From Desulfatitalea tepidiphila (GTDB taxonomy: Bacteria; Desulfobacterota; Desulfobacteria; Desulfobacterales; Desulfosarcinaceae), in contig NZ_BCAG01000003.1 of assembly GCF_001293685.1 (NCBI RefSeq), positions 1,736,001-1,800,000 on the forward strand: a stretch of 64,000 nucleotides of DNA. The letters are read 5' to 3'. Under the pieces are notes generated by a model that ran no database searches, was not told where the DNA came from, and was given only the letters and a program-made list of their open reading frames with translations. How positions within the stretch are numbered: the stretch's first letter is position 1; every line of letters starts with the position of its first letter. The position numbers and the translations under genes are program-made. This document shows, piece after piece, positions 17,131 to 26,161 of the stretch.

Positions 17131-18870
17131 ATGGAACTGAACCATATTCTCAAACATCGTTTCGGCATCGCGGAAGATGCGCTCTCCGATGCCCGCCACC
17201 TGCAGCAGGAAAAAGGCGGCCGCCTGGGTGACATTCTGTTGCAGCGTGAAGCGATCACCGAGACCCAACTGTTGGAAGCGCTGAGCATCCAATATGAAAT
17301 TCCGTTCTGGCCGGAACTGCCCATGGAAAACATCATGGGCGGCGATTTCGCCAAGAAAATCTCGATCCAGTTTCTCAAGCGGCACCACATGGTCCCCTTG
17401 CTGGTCCCCAACCCAGCCAGAGTCCCCCAGGCCGATGCGCCTGCAACGGAAGAGGCAAGGACGCAGGACGCCGCCTTCATCGTTGCGGTCAACGATCCAG
17501 GCAACTTCAATGCGGTGGACGATCTGGTCCGTCTTCTGAATTTGGACAATTACCGACTGGTGCTCTCGACCAAACAAGCCATCCTGGCCGCCATCAACCT
17601 CTCTTTCGATCTGAACCAGGATTCCGCACAGCAGCTGGTACAGAACATGGAGGACGAGAGCGACATTATCAGCCAGATCGAAGATACCGCCGATCTGCTG
17701 GAAGACACCAGCGACGCCCCCATCATCAAACTGGTCAACCATATCCTCTCCCAGTCCATCAAGGCGCGTGCCAGCGATATCCACATCGAGCCCTACCAGG
17801 ACAGCTTCAAAGTGCGCTACCGGGTGGATGGCATTCTTTACGACCTGTTATCGCCGCCCAAGTGGATTCAACCGGCCCTGACATCGCGCATCAAGGTCAT
17901 GTCCAAACTCAACATCGCCGAAAAACGGCTGCCCCAGGACGGCCGCTTCGAGGTCCGCATCGGCTCCCAGATGATCGATGTGCGCGTATCGACCCTGCCC
18001 ACCTCGTTCGGCGAACGGGTGGTCATGCGCTTGCTGAACAAGTCATCCTCGATATTCCAGCTGAACGAAATCGGCCTCTCCACAGTCCAGCTGAAACAGA
18101 TCAAGGACCTGGTGAGCTCTCCCAATGGCATCATCCTGGTGACCGGCCCCACCGGAAGCGGCAAAACCACGACCCTGTATTCGGTGCTCTCTTCGATCAA
18201 CACGCCGGACATCAATATCATTACCATCGAAGATCCGGTGGAGTACCAGCTCAAGGGCATCAGCCAGATACAGGTCAACCCCAAGATCGAATTGACCTTT
18301 GCGCGGGGTTTGCGGTCCATTGTACGCCAGGATCCGGACGTGATTCTCATCGGGGAGATCCGCGATCGGGAAACCGCCGAAATCGCGGTGCAGTCGGCCC
18401 TGACCGGCCATCTGGTCTTCTCGACGCTGCACACCAACGACTCGGCCAGTGCCATCACACGCCTGGTGGATATCGGGGTCGAACCGTTCCTGATCTCTTC
18501 GTCTTTACTCGCCGTCATCGCCCAGCGCCTGGTCCGCGTGCTTTGCGAGCACTGCAAGGAGCCCTACAAACCCGATATGGAGTTGCAGACACTGGGCGTG
18601 CGCCCCGATCGACTTGGCAAGTATACCTTTTACCGGGCCAAGGGGTGTGACAAATGTTTTCATACCGGATATCGCGGCCGTATCGGTATTTACGAGATCA
18701 TGATCATGGGCCACAAACTCAAGACACTGATCCAGCGCACCTTCGATTCATACCAGATCAAGCAGGAAGCGTTGAAGCTGGGAATGGTCACCTTGCGACG
18801 CGACGGCATCGAAAAGGTGCTCCGCGGCATCACCACCATCGAAGAGGTGATCCGCGTCACTCAAAAATAG
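17131..18870 (+). CDS. gspE: Type II secretion ATPase GspE
   Basis: A 579-residue secretion NTPase. An N1E/T2SSE_N domain (HRFGIAEDALSDAR) is followed by a catalytic core. The core has Walker A VTGPTGSGKTTTLYS, the Asp box (IITIEDPVEYQL), Walker B (PDVILIGEIRDRETA) and the His box (GHLVFSTLHTND). The C-terminal zinc-binding CxxC pairs LCEHCKEPY and GCDKCFHTGYRGR are characteristic of GspE/PilB. It powers pseudopilus extension and docks on GspL/GspF. It is last gene of the type II secretion operon. Confidence 0.97.
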   Translation: MELNHILKHRFGIAEDALSDARHLQQEKGGRLGDILLQREAITETQLLEALSIQYEIPFWPELPMENIMGGDFAKKISIQFLKRHHMVPLLVPNPARVPQADAPATEEARTQDAAFIVAVNDPGNFNAVDDLVRLLNLDNYRLVLSTKQAILAAINLSFDLNQDSAQQLVQNMEDESDIISQIEDTADLLEDTSDAPIIKLVNHILSQSIKARASDIHIEPYQDSFKVRYRVDGILYDLLSPPKWIQPALTSRIKVMSKLNIAEKRLPQDGRFEVRIGSQMIDVRVSTLPTSFGERVVMRLLNKSSSIFQLNEIGLSTVQLKQIKDLVSSPNGIILVTGPTGSGKTTTLYSVLSSINTPDINIITIEDPVEYQLKGISQIQVNPKIELTFARGLRSIVRQDPDVILIGEIRDRETAEIAVQSALTGHLVFSTLHTNDSASAITRLVDIGVEPFLISSSLLAVIAQRLVRVLCEHCKEPYKPDMELQTLGVRPDRLGKYTFYRAKGCDKCFHTGYRGRIGIYEIMIMGHKLKTLIQRTFDSYQIKQEALKLGMVTLRRDGIEKVLRGITTIEEVIRVTQK

Positions 18871-18900
18871 CCTTTTCTGCTTTGTACTTTACTTCAAACC

Positions 18901-19338
18901 ATGATGAAAATGAGACGTTTCATGACACCCCCGCACCCATCGCTGCCGCGCATCACCGGATGGATCGTCTTTTTGCTGGCCGCCGCGTGCGGCCTGCCGC
19001 CCCTGCTTCTGGCCGATGGGATTTTTGACCCGCCCAAGCGGCAAACCGGTTCGATCCCTGGAAACGAACGGCCGGCTGCGGTCACACCCATCGGCCTTTA
19101 CCAGAGGATTATCTCCAGAGCCGACGGAGACCGCTGCCCCATGTATCCCAGCTGCTCCCACTATGCGAAAGAGGCCTTTGCGAAGGAAGGTCTTTTGATC
19201 GGATGGATCCTGACCTGCGACCGGCTTTTGCGCTGCGGCCGGGACGAGACACGGTTGGCGGCCAAAGTGACCCAAAACGGCACGGTTTCCAGTTATGACC
19301 CACTATACGCCAACACCTTCTGGTGGGATGAGCCTTAA
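18901..19338 (+). CDS. YidD-like membrane protein insertion factor domain protein
   Basis: A 145-residue protein with an N-terminal hydrophobic segment (ITGWIVFLLAAACGLPPLLLA). A YidD/DUF37-like core follows: LYQRIISR, RCPMYPSCSHYAKEAF (the C-x-F/YxPSCS-x-Y pattern) and GLLIGWILTCDRLLRCGR. Classical YidD is about 80 residues and lacks the long N-terminal extension and secretion signal, so this may be a periplasmic or envelope relative with a different job. It lies 30 bases after gspE and 3 before the TPR protein. Confidence 0.8.
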   Translation: MMKMRRFMTPPHPSLPRITGWIVFLLAAACGLPPLLLADGIFDPPKRQTGSIPGNERPAAVTPIGLYQRIISRADGDRCPMYPSCSHYAKEAFAKEGLLIGWILTCDRLLRCGRDETRLAAKVTQNGTVSSYDPLYANTFWWDEP

Positions 19339-19341
19339 AAG

Positions 19342-20304
19342 ATGCCGATCAAGCCGCCATTTCCTGTCGATCTGTGCTTGAGGCAGTGCCTGTGGATCGT
19401 TTTCTCCACTTGCCTGACCGTGTCCATCTCGTGTGCCGATGCGATCGTGATCGACGCCGAGCAGCAATATCGTTATGCCGAAAAGCTTTACGAGGAGCAG
19501 CAGTATCGGCGCGCGGCCGAGGAATTTGACCGCTTCACCCACTTTTTCCCCACTCATCCCGACCGGCGCACAGCTGGGTTCAAAGCCGGCACATCTCTTT
19601 TCCAAGCGGGCGACAGCGACACAGCCTTGCGACGGTTCAATCAACTGACCCAGGTGGATCCGCTGGATGACATCGCCGTCGAATCCTTCTTCATGATGAC
19701 CGAATGCCATCTTTATCGTAAGGAACATGGCCGCGCGATACTGCAGATGCACAACCTGATCGCGCTATCCGACCATCCCCAGGTGAAGGATCGTGCCTTG
19801 GCGCGAATGGGCTGGATTCATGTCGACCAGATGGAATGGGAAGAGGCCAGAGGGGCATTCCGCCGCATGTCGGCCGCAGCACGCGCGGACACCCGGATGG
19901 AACGATTGGACAGCGGCCTCGAACAGGCTTCCCGCATTCCCCGAAAAAACCCTTCGCTTGCCGGTATGCTCTCTGTTATTCCCGGTGCGGGTCAACTCTA
20001 CACGGAACGATACGAAGACGCCCTTATGGCATTTTTGGTCAATGGCGCGCTGATGTGGGCCGCATATGAATCGTTCGACCAGGACCTCAATGCCCTCGGT
20101 GGGCTGCTGTCGTTTGTCAGTCTCGGATTCTACGCGAGCAATATCTACGGGGCCATGTCAGGTGCCCATAAGTACAATCTCCGGCAGAAGCAACGTTATG
20201 CCGACCAACTCCGGCAGGACTATCTGGATGGCCTTCCTTCTGACCCCTTAACGCAAGGCCGATCCGGCGACCGATTTATTCTGGCCTTTCGCATTCCTTT
20301 CTGA
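19342..20304 (+). CDS. TPR-repeat protein with C-terminal membrane segments
   Basis: A 320-residue protein with a signal-like N-terminus (LWIVFSTCLTVSISCADA). Tetratricopeptide-like repeats span about 40-200 (QYRYAEKLYEEQQYRRAAEEF; SLFQAGDSDTALRRF). A C-terminal region carries two or three membrane helices (SLAGMLSVIPGAGQLYTERY, AFLVNGALMWAAYESF, GGLLSFVSLGFYASNIYGA). The GAGQ(L/F)Y pattern recurs in small membrane proteins of unknown role. It is probably co-transcribed with the YidD-like gene and the PASTA gene. Function unknown; an envelope role is inferred. Confidence 0.75.
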   Translation: MPIKPPFPVDLCLRQCLWIVFSTCLTVSISCADAIVIDAEQQYRYAEKLYEEQQYRRAAEEFDRFTHFFPTHPDRRTAGFKAGTSLFQAGDSDTALRRFNQLTQVDPLDDIAVESFFMMTECHLYRKEHGRAILQMHNLIALSDHPQVKDRALARMGWIHVDQMEWEEARGAFRRMSAAARADTRMERLDSGLEQASRIPRKNPSLAGMLSVIPGAGQLYTERYEDALMAFLVNGALMWAAYESFDQDLNALGGLLSFVSLGFYASNIYGAMSGAHKYNLRQKQRYADQLRQDYLDGLPSDPLTQGRSGDRFILAFRIPF

Positions 20305-20317
20305 AGGATAACGCCTG

Positions 20318-21274
20318 GTGTTGAAACGATTGATGACCTTCTCGATTCTGGTCCTTTTGTTCATCATGGCGGCCGGCATCGGCACCTATCTGACCGTAAA
20401 TTTGCTTATTCGCAGTGAAAATGTGGTCGTGGTCCCCGATCTGGAAGGCAAGGAGGTGGTCTATGCGCTGGAAATTCTCAGCGATCTCAAACTCAACACC
20501 AAGGTAAAAGCCTCGCAATACGACCCCATAGTGCCCAAGCATCATGTGATTGCACAAGATCCGGAGCCAGGTACCGAAATCAAACAGGGACGGGACGTGC
20601 GACTTGTCATTTCAAGAGGCGCCCAGGCCGTGGTGCTGCCCAATCTGACCGGCATGAGTGTGGCCCAGGCCCGCATCCTTCTGGCCGAAAACGATTTGGG
20701 CATCGGCCATTTGAGCCACACCAGCGATGCTATCAGACCCAAAGAAGAGATCCTGGCCCAATCCCCGCCCGGCGGCGCGACCCGGTTGCGAGGAAGCGAC
20801 ATTGACCTGCTGATCAGTGCCGGGCCGCCTCCAACGACGATCACTATGGCCGACTTGCAGGGGTTGACCTTGAACCAGGCCATCGCCGTTCTGGAGTCCC
20901 ACCATCTGCTGACCGGCCAGATCCGCTACCTTAGGGACCCGTCCAAACCCGACGACATGGTGGTGGCCCATCATCCCAAGTCTGGATATCCAGTGAATAC
21001 CGGCACCAGCGTCGATCTGTCGGTCAACCAGCAAAGCGGCTACGCCACTGGGGAACAACGGGATGGCGTCGTCCTCTTCCGGCATCGGGCGCCCAACGGT
21101 TTCTTGAGACAGCATGTCCGCATTATTGTCGTGCGTCTGCTGTCCACGATCGAGATGTTCAACGGATTCGTCCGCCCCGGACGCGACGTCTGGCTTTTAA
21201 TACCGTACGATCAACCCATGACGATCCTGCGTTACGTGGATGATGAACTGGTGGAGACACAACGTTACCAGTGA
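20318..21274 (+). CDS. PASTA-domain membrane-anchored protein
   Basis: A 318-residue protein with one N-terminal membrane helix (MTFSILVLLFIMAAGIGTYL). Three PASTA domains of about 65 residues follow, each starting with a V/LPxLxG-type motif (VVVPDLEGKEVVYALEIL; VVLPNLTGMSVAQARILL; ITMADLQGLTLNQAIAVL) and ending in G-D/T-x-V-x-L-x-S/N. About 100 less characterised residues remain at the C-terminus. PASTA domains sense peptidoglycan fragments. No kinase or transpeptidase domain is attached. The start is GTG with GGA upstream; rpe lies downstream past a large palindrome. Confidence 0.88.
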   Translation: MLKRLMTFSILVLLFIMAAGIGTYLTVNLLIRSENVVVVPDLEGKEVVYALEILSDLKLNTKVKASQYDPIVPKHHVIAQDPEPGTEIKQGRDVRLVISRGAQAVVLPNLTGMSVAQARILLAENDLGIGHLSHTSDAIRPKEEILAQSPPGGATRLRGSDIDLLISAGPPPTTITMADLQGLTLNQAIAVLESHHLLTGQIRYLRDPSKPDDMVVAHHPKSGYPVNTGTSVDLSVNQQSGYATGEQRDGVVLFRHRAPNGFLRQHVRIIVVRLLSTIEMFNGFVRPGRDVWLLIPYDQPMTILRYVDDELVETQRYQ

Positions 21275-21334
21275 GGCATCAATTCTATCGGAGTGTGATT
21301 CATCCTGAAGGGCATCCTTTCCAGGCATGGTTTG

Positions 21335-21580
21335 TTAACAAAAATTCACATGGCAACGGTATTGGCAGGCCCGGGTGGGGCAGGTGGCCAGGGCCACGTA
21401 CGCCAGCGGTCAATAGTGCCGGTTGAATGCAAACGGCGGACAAGCGGCCCAGACTGTTTGAGCACAGCGAGTTTCTGGGCCGCCCGCCGTGCATTTTACC
21501 GGCACTTGACCGCTGGCGTGTGGCATCGGCCACCTGTTCCACCCGGGACGAGTTTAATGAATAGTATTTAGTTGGAATCG
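21335..21580 (+). repeat. Giant hairpin repeat, copy 1
   Basis: About 245 bases forming an imperfect palindrome. Outer arms begin GGGCAGGTGGCCAGGGCCAC and return as GGCATCGGCCACCTGTTCC; middle arms are AGCGGTCAATAGTGCCGGT and ACCGGCACTTGACCGCTGG. An inner stem GCGGCCCAGA/TCTGGGCCGC has a loop of about 20 bases. It is nearly identical to copy 2 at 45478 in the same orientation. It fills most of the 500-base PASTA-rpe gap; the remaining 190 bases before rpe hold no gene I can see. Confidence 0.85.
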
Positions 21581-21773
21581 GGGCCAAAGAGGCATAGTCA
21601 TGACATCGGGTTGGGAGCGAGTTCCATTTGCCATTTGACAATCGGCGGTCTGTGCGGCAATAAAATGCGGCCAGGATAGCCTGAAAGACCATCCAGAAGC
21701 GCCACACTTCTTTTTGTGAGGATGCTGGCGGGATGGCATGTCTGACATCATCTGCATAAAGGAGATTTCGTAA

Positions 21774-22424
21774 ATGCCTTTGATCGCCCCATCCATTCTG
21801 TCAGCGGATTTTTCGAAACTTGGCGCGGAAGTTCAAGCTGTGGAGGCGGCAGGCGCCGACTGGATTCATATCGATGTCATGGATGGCCATTTTGTTCCCA
21901 ATATCACCATGGGCCCCCTCGTCGTCGAAGCGGTCCGGCGCTCCACGGCCCTGCCGCTGGATGTGCATTTGATGATCGAAAACCCGGATCAATATGTGGC
22001 CGAATTCTCAAAGGCGGGGGCCGATTACATTTCCGTTCAGGTGGAGACCTGCACGCACCTGCACCGAACCCTCCATCTCATCAAAGAGCACAGCGTGAAG
22101 GCAGGCGCCGTGCTGAATCCGGCCACGCCCCTGACGGCGCTGGACTGGGTACTCGACGATCTGGATCTGGTGCTGGTGATGAGCGTCAATCCTGGCTTCG
22201 GTGGGCAGAAATTTATTGCCAGCAGCCTCGAAAAAATTCGCGCCCTGCGCCGGCTGATCGATGAAAACCACCTGAAAACGTTGATTCAAGTCGATGGGGG
22301 CGTAAACCGCGGAACGGTCGGCGACATCACCCGGGCCGGGGCAGACGTGCTGGTCGCCGGATCGGCCATATTCGGCAGCGATGATTACCAGGCCACCATC
22401 GCCGAGTTGAAAGCTGCACACTAA
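21774..22424 (+). CDS. rpe: Ribulose-phosphate 3-epimerase
   Basis: A TIM-barrel enzyme of 216 residues that interconverts ribulose-5-P and xylulose-5-P. Signatures include [33 protein letters not shown] (metal and catalytic Asp, His), [24 protein letters not shown] and QVDGGVN (second catalytic Asp). It has an AGGAG site upstream of the ATG. aroQ follows 17 bases later. Confidence 0.97.
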   Translation: MPLIAPSILSADFSKLGAEVQAVEAAGADWIHIDVMDGHFVPNITMGPLVVEAVRRSTALPLDVHLMIENPDQYVAEFSKAGADYISVQVETCTHLHRTLHLIKEHSVKAGAVLNPATPLTALDWVLDDLDLVLVMSVNPGFGGQKFIASSLEKIRALRRLIDENHLKTLIQVDGGVNRGTVGDITRAGADVLVAGSAIFGSDDYQATIAELKAAH

Positions 22425-22441
22425 AGTGAAGGACTACAGTC

Positions 22442-22909
22442 ATGAACACCCCGAATAGCGGCCATCAGGTCCTGGTCATCCACGGTCCCAATCTGAATAT
22501 GCTCGGCTTGCGAGAGCCCGGCATTTACGGGTCCACCCGGCTCGATGAAATAGATGCCCAGCTAAAAGCGCTGGGCAGACAATGGGGAATTACCGTCCAT
22601 TGCTTTCAGTCCAACCACGAGGGGGCCATCGTGGATCGGATCCAATCGGCCGCCACCATCATGGGTGGCCTGATCATCAATCCGGCTGCCTACACCCATA
22701 CCAGCATCGCCATACGCGACGCGCTGTTGCTGCTGCCGATCCCGATCATCGAGGTGCATCTGTCCAATATTCACAAAAGAGAGCCGTTCCGACGCCATTC
22801 CTTTGTCTCTGATGTAGCTACCGGACAGATCGTAGGCCTCGGTGTAAACGGGTACTATCTGGCGTTGCGCGCGATTGCCGATATCATCGGCGCAACTGCC
22901 AGCACTTGA
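22442..22909 (+). CDS. aroQ: Type II 3-dehydroquinate dehydratase
   Basis: A 155-residue dodecameric dehydroquinase of the shikimate pathway. Motifs: [19 protein letters not shown] with the active-site Tyr loop, [30 protein letters not shown] (catalytic His region) and [18 protein letters not shown] (catalytic His and Arg). It is directly downstream of rpe, and convergent with the cold-shock gene. Confidence 0.97.
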   Translation: MNTPNSGHQVLVIHGPNLNMLGLREPGIYGSTRLDEIDAQLKALGRQWGITVHCFQSNHEGAIVDRIQSAATIMGGLIINPAAYTHTSIAIRDALLLLPIPIIEVHLSNIHKREPFRRHSFVSDVATGQIVGLGVNGYYLALRAIADIIGATAST

Positions 22910-22951
22910 CGGCGGCGTAAGAAGCCCAAAATTAAACACCGGATCATGCAG

Positions 22952-23152
22952 CTATAACTTGCGCACTTTTTCCGCTTCCGGACCCCGTTTGGTCATGGCA
23001 ATTTCAAACAGAACCTTGTCGCCTCGCCGAAGCGTACGAAATCCTTCCATTTCTATGGACCTGTGATGGACGAAAAACTGATCCCCTTCGTCCGTCTCGA
23101 TAAATCCGTATCCCTGCTCCTCGTTAAAAGAGCGAACGATTCCAACTGCCAT
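22952..23152 (-). CDS. Cold-shock domain protein (CspA family)
   Basis: A 66-residue single cold-shock domain. It has the RNA-binding motifs EQGYGFIET (RNP1, normally KGFGFI) and QFFVHHRSI (RNP2), and the usual end GPEAEKVRKL. Tyr replaces the central Phe of RNP1. It binds single-stranded RNA/DNA. It is 26 bases downstream of the flavoprotein gene on the same strand, with a GAGG site before the ATG. Confidence 0.93.
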   Translation of the reverse strand: MAVGIVRSFNEEQGYGFIETDEGDQFFVHHRSIEMEGFRTLRRGDKVLFEIAMTKRGPEAEKVRKL

Positions 23153-23178
23153 GCCCCCAATCCTCGCTGCACATGGGT

Positions 23179-24813
23179 TTAAGACGCCTTGTCCTGCTTC
23201 CAGTAGGGATTGATGATATCTTCAAAAATCGTCATGGCCGCCGCTGCCCCCTGTCCCGTGGCGGTAACGATCTGTTTGTATCCGCCCTCGACATCACCGG
23301 CCGAGTAGATGCCGGGGACATTGGTCCGATGAAAGGCATCGTGCCGAATATAACCATCCTCGTTCAACTCGATACCGATTTTCTTCGCCAAAGCAACGGC
23401 CGGCTGATAACCGATGGCAATAAAGACGCCGTCCACGGCCATCTCCGTCGTTTCTCCGGTCTGGGAGTTAAACAGCGTCACCCGTTCAACCCGTTCTTTT
23501 CCGTCGATGGCCTTTACTTCCGTATTCCATATCACGGGAATATCGTTCTGAGGCAATTGATTGGCCAGCACATCCTGCGCCCTCAGCTTGTCTCGCCGGT
23601 GTACCAGGGTCACTTGAACGCCCATATGCTTCAGGTAAAGTGCTTCGGTCACCGCCGAATTGCCGCCGCCGACCATGATGACCTTGCGTCCCTTGAACAG
23701 GGGGCCGTCGCACGTGGCACAATAACTGACGCCACGACCCGAGAAGCGCTGTTCGCCCGTTACGCCCAGATGTCGATGGGTGGCGCCGGTCGCCAGAAGA
23801 ATGGTCTTGGTCCGGAAAGTGCGTCGCGTGGTCGCCACTTCCATGATCTCGCCCGGTTTGATGTCCAGCACCTCTTCGCCCTGAAAAATCTGGACATACT
23901 GCAGGGCATGGCTGACCATGATGTCGACCAGCGTTTTACCGCCCACCTGGGCAAATCCGGGATAGTTTTCCACCACCGGGGTCAGCGCCACCTGGCCGCC
24001 CAGCGCTTCCCTTTCGACCACCGCAGTCTTCAACCCGCTGCGAACGGTATAGATGCCGGCCGTCAAGCCAGCCGGCCCCCCGCCCACGATGAGAACGTCG
24101 ACATCCACCACCTTGGCCGTGCTTTCGGGTATGAAAATCGTTTGAGGTTCCAGCTTCAACAGAGATGAGAGAAACACCTCCTCCTGCTGGGCGCCCTGGC
24201 CGATCAGCACATCATTGGCATAGGCCTGGGGAACGCTGTGCGCCTCGTACTGTTCAGCCAGATCAGGACGACATTGAATATCGATAATTTCAAGGGCAAT
24301 CATGTCCGGGCGTTCGATGGCCGCCTTCAGTCCATTGACCGCCTGCTGAGGACAATAGGGACATGTCGGGCTGACGAAGATCTTGACGGTTCGCGGGGTG
24401 TCCAACCTTCGGATCACCTGAAGCGATTGATCGCTCAAATCGCTCTTGCCCATGCCCACCAGCAGCATGGCCTCGAGAAAAGATCGTCCCTCTTCTCCCA
24501 TGGGTGCCCCCATCCATCGGATATTGTATCGCTCCGGATCGATTAAAAGTGTCGGCGAACTGTCCACTTTCCATTTCCGGGCCATTTCGTGATCCAGATA
24601 ATACTCCTTGATCTTGATTTTATCGGTCAGCTCGCGAAATGCGCGAACCACTTGGCGGCAGGCGTCCACATAGACGTCGTCTCTGCCTTTTTGCACAAAA
24701 AGGAAGAGCGGGATCTCGTTGGGAAGTGACGCAAAGGTCTGTTGCAGTTGACGGATAAAGGCTTGTTGCGTATTGCGATTCGCTTCGCCGGTTTGATTCG
24801 TTCCTGGGGCCAT
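23179..24813 (-). CDS. AhpF-like flavoprotein: tandem thioredoxin folds fused to thioredoxin reductase
   Basis: A 544-residue protein from the ATG at 24813, chosen because GGAAGGAG stands ahead of it; a codon at 24855 lacks a site. Residues 1-220 are two thioredoxin-like folds, the second with CPYC (151-154). Residues 237 onward are a thioredoxin-reductase core with the FAD loop VDVLIVGGGPAG, redox CATC (in SYCATCDGPLF), NAD(P)H loop MVGGGNSAV and the C-terminal GIYSAGDVEGG. The layout matches AhpF, the reductase of peroxiredoxin AhpC, but no ahpC is in the window. It could equally reduce another thiol partner. Confidence 0.85.
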   Translation of the reverse strand: MAPGTNQTGEANRNTQQAFIRQLQQTFASLPNEIPLFLFVQKGRDDVYVDACRQVVRAFRELTDKIKIKEYYLDHEMARKWKVDSSPTLLIDPERYNIRWMGAPMGEEGRSFLEAMLLVGMGKSDLSDQSLQVIRRLDTPRTVKIFVSPTCPYCPQQAVNGLKAAIERPDMIALEIIDIQCRPDLAEQYEAHSVPQAYANDVLIGQGAQQEEVFLSSLLKLEPQTIFIPESTAKVVDVDVLIVGGGPAGLTAGIYTVRSGLKTAVVEREALGGQVALTPVVENYPGFAQVGGKTLVDIMVSHALQYVQIFQGEEVLDIKPGEIMEVATTRRTFRTKTILLATGATHRHLGVTGEQRFSGRGVSYCATCDGPLFKGRKVIMVGGGNSAVTEALYLKHMGVQVTLVHRRDKLRAQDVLANQLPQNDIPVIWNTEVKAIDGKERVERVTLFNSQTGETTEMAVDGVFIAIGYQPAVALAKKIGIELNEDGYIRHDAFHRTNVPGIYSAGDVEGGYKQIVTATGQGAAAAMTIFEDIINPYWKQDKAS

Positions 24814-25156
24814 GCTCGAACTCCTTCCTTTTTTCAATACCTTATCGAAATTCAAACGGCCATAAGATGGGATGCCGCAACGCCGTTGTCAACTCCTGGG
24901 TACAAAACCCGGAGCAATGGCGGTCGATCATGTGCCCGGGTTTTCTTGAAGGTCAAGAGAGACATTTTTGATCTCTTTTTGATTTGTGGATCTTGATATT
25001 CTTCGCCACCGTTGCTAATCAATTAAAGTTAGCGAATGGCGAAACAATCCGTCAAGACGGAATATCGCCCGCAGCTGAAAATTTCCCGAGACTGCGGCAC
25101 AATGGCTTGAAACCCAATGGTTTGATACCCAATGGATCAAAAATAGATCGTCCAAG
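24814..25156. other. Divergent intergenic region
   Basis: A spacer of 340 bases between the flavoprotein (minus) and yvcK (plus). It must hold both promoters, but no convincing -35/-10 pair was found. A short direct repeat (ACCCAATGG twice, near 25110-25135) precedes yvcK. Confidence 0.5.
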
Positions 25157-26161
25157 ATGCCAGACATAAAAATCACCCACCCCCAGCGGATTGTCACCAT
25201 CGGCGGCGGCAGTGGCCAATTCGCCCTCCTTTCCGCACTGCGTGACATGGAGGGCATTTCGATCACCGCCGTGGTTTCGATGATGGACAGCGGTGGCAGC
25301 ACCGGACGACTTCGTGACGAACTCGGCACCCTGCCGCCGGGAGACATTCTGAAGTGTATCGTCGCCCTTTCGCCCCACCAATCGTTTTCCAGAGCCATTC
25401 TACAGAAACGCTTTCAGAAAGACCGCCGTCTCAAGGGGCATAATGCGGGCAATATGCTGTTGACCATGCTATCGCGGTATACAGGCAGCTTTCCCAGCGG
25501 CGTAGCGGCCCTTTCGGAAATACTCGATGCCCAAGGCACCATCCTGCCCGTGACCACCGACCAAGCCACCCTCGTGGCCGAGTTGACCGATGGCCAGCGG
25601 ATTTTCGGCGAGCAGGCCATCGACGTGCCGCGCGGACACCAGCGGGAGAAAATATGTGATGTATTTCTGGTGCCGCACCACACCGACACCATACACGTCC
25701 ATCCCCCGGTGGTATCGGCAATTGCCGCCGCAGACTACGTGGTCATCGGTCCGGGCGACCTGTTCACCAGCATCATCCCCAATCTCATCGTTCCAGGGGT
25801 GGCTGAAGCACTCCGCAAGGCCTCCGCAAAGCTCATCTACATCATCAACATCATGACCAAATATGGTGAGACCCACAATTTCAACGCCAGGGATTTTGTC
25901 GAACGTCTGGAGAATTACATCGGCAAAAGCGTCGATGGCATCGTCTACAATACCAGCAGGCCCGAAGATGCCACCTGTGAAGCCTATCGGACTCAGAAAT
26001 CGGATTATGTCACCCTGGACCGGCACGATCCCTTCTGGCATCGACGCGTGCTCTACGAGGCGGATTTGCTGGACAGCGACGGCAAGGTGGTGCGACACGA
26101 TTCGCGCAAATTGGCCGGCATGTTTGCATCGATCTTTTTTCCCGGAAAGGATGGCGCCTGA
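25157..26161 (+). CDS. yvcK: YvcK/GlmR (CofD-like) gluconeogenesis/cell-envelope factor
   Basis: A 334-residue protein of the YvcK branch of the CofD fold. Motifs: IVTIGGGSGQFALLSALRD, VVSMMDSGGSTGRLRDELG, GHNAGNMLLTML and YVVIGPGDLFTSIIPNL. In Bacillus and mycobacteria this family binds UDP-GlcNAc and tunes carbon flow into cell-wall precursors. It overlaps the next gene by one base (TGATG), so the pair is probably coupled. Confidence 0.93.
   Translation: MPDIKITHPQRIVTIGGGSGQFALLSALRDMEGISITAVVSMMDSGGSTGRLRDELGTLPPGDILKCIVALSPHQSFSRAILQKRFQKDRRLKGHNAGNMLLTMLSRYTGSFPSGVAALSEILDAQGTILPVTTDQATLVAELTDGQRIFGEQAIDVPRGHQREKICDVFLVPHHTDTIHVHPPVVSAIAAADYVVIGPGDLFTSIIPNLIVPGVAEALRKASAKLIYIINIMTKYGETHNFNARDFVERLENYIGKSVDGIVYNTSRPEDATCEAYRTQKSDYVTLDRHDPFWHRRVLYEADLLDSDGKVVRHDSRKLAGMFASIFFPGKDGA

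Noticed and set aside
21300-21707. Short ORFs inside the giant hairpin repeats (also at 45480-45720 and 57013-57440)
   Set aside because: The similar peptides come from the palindromic repeat itself and change frame between copies; no coding evidence.
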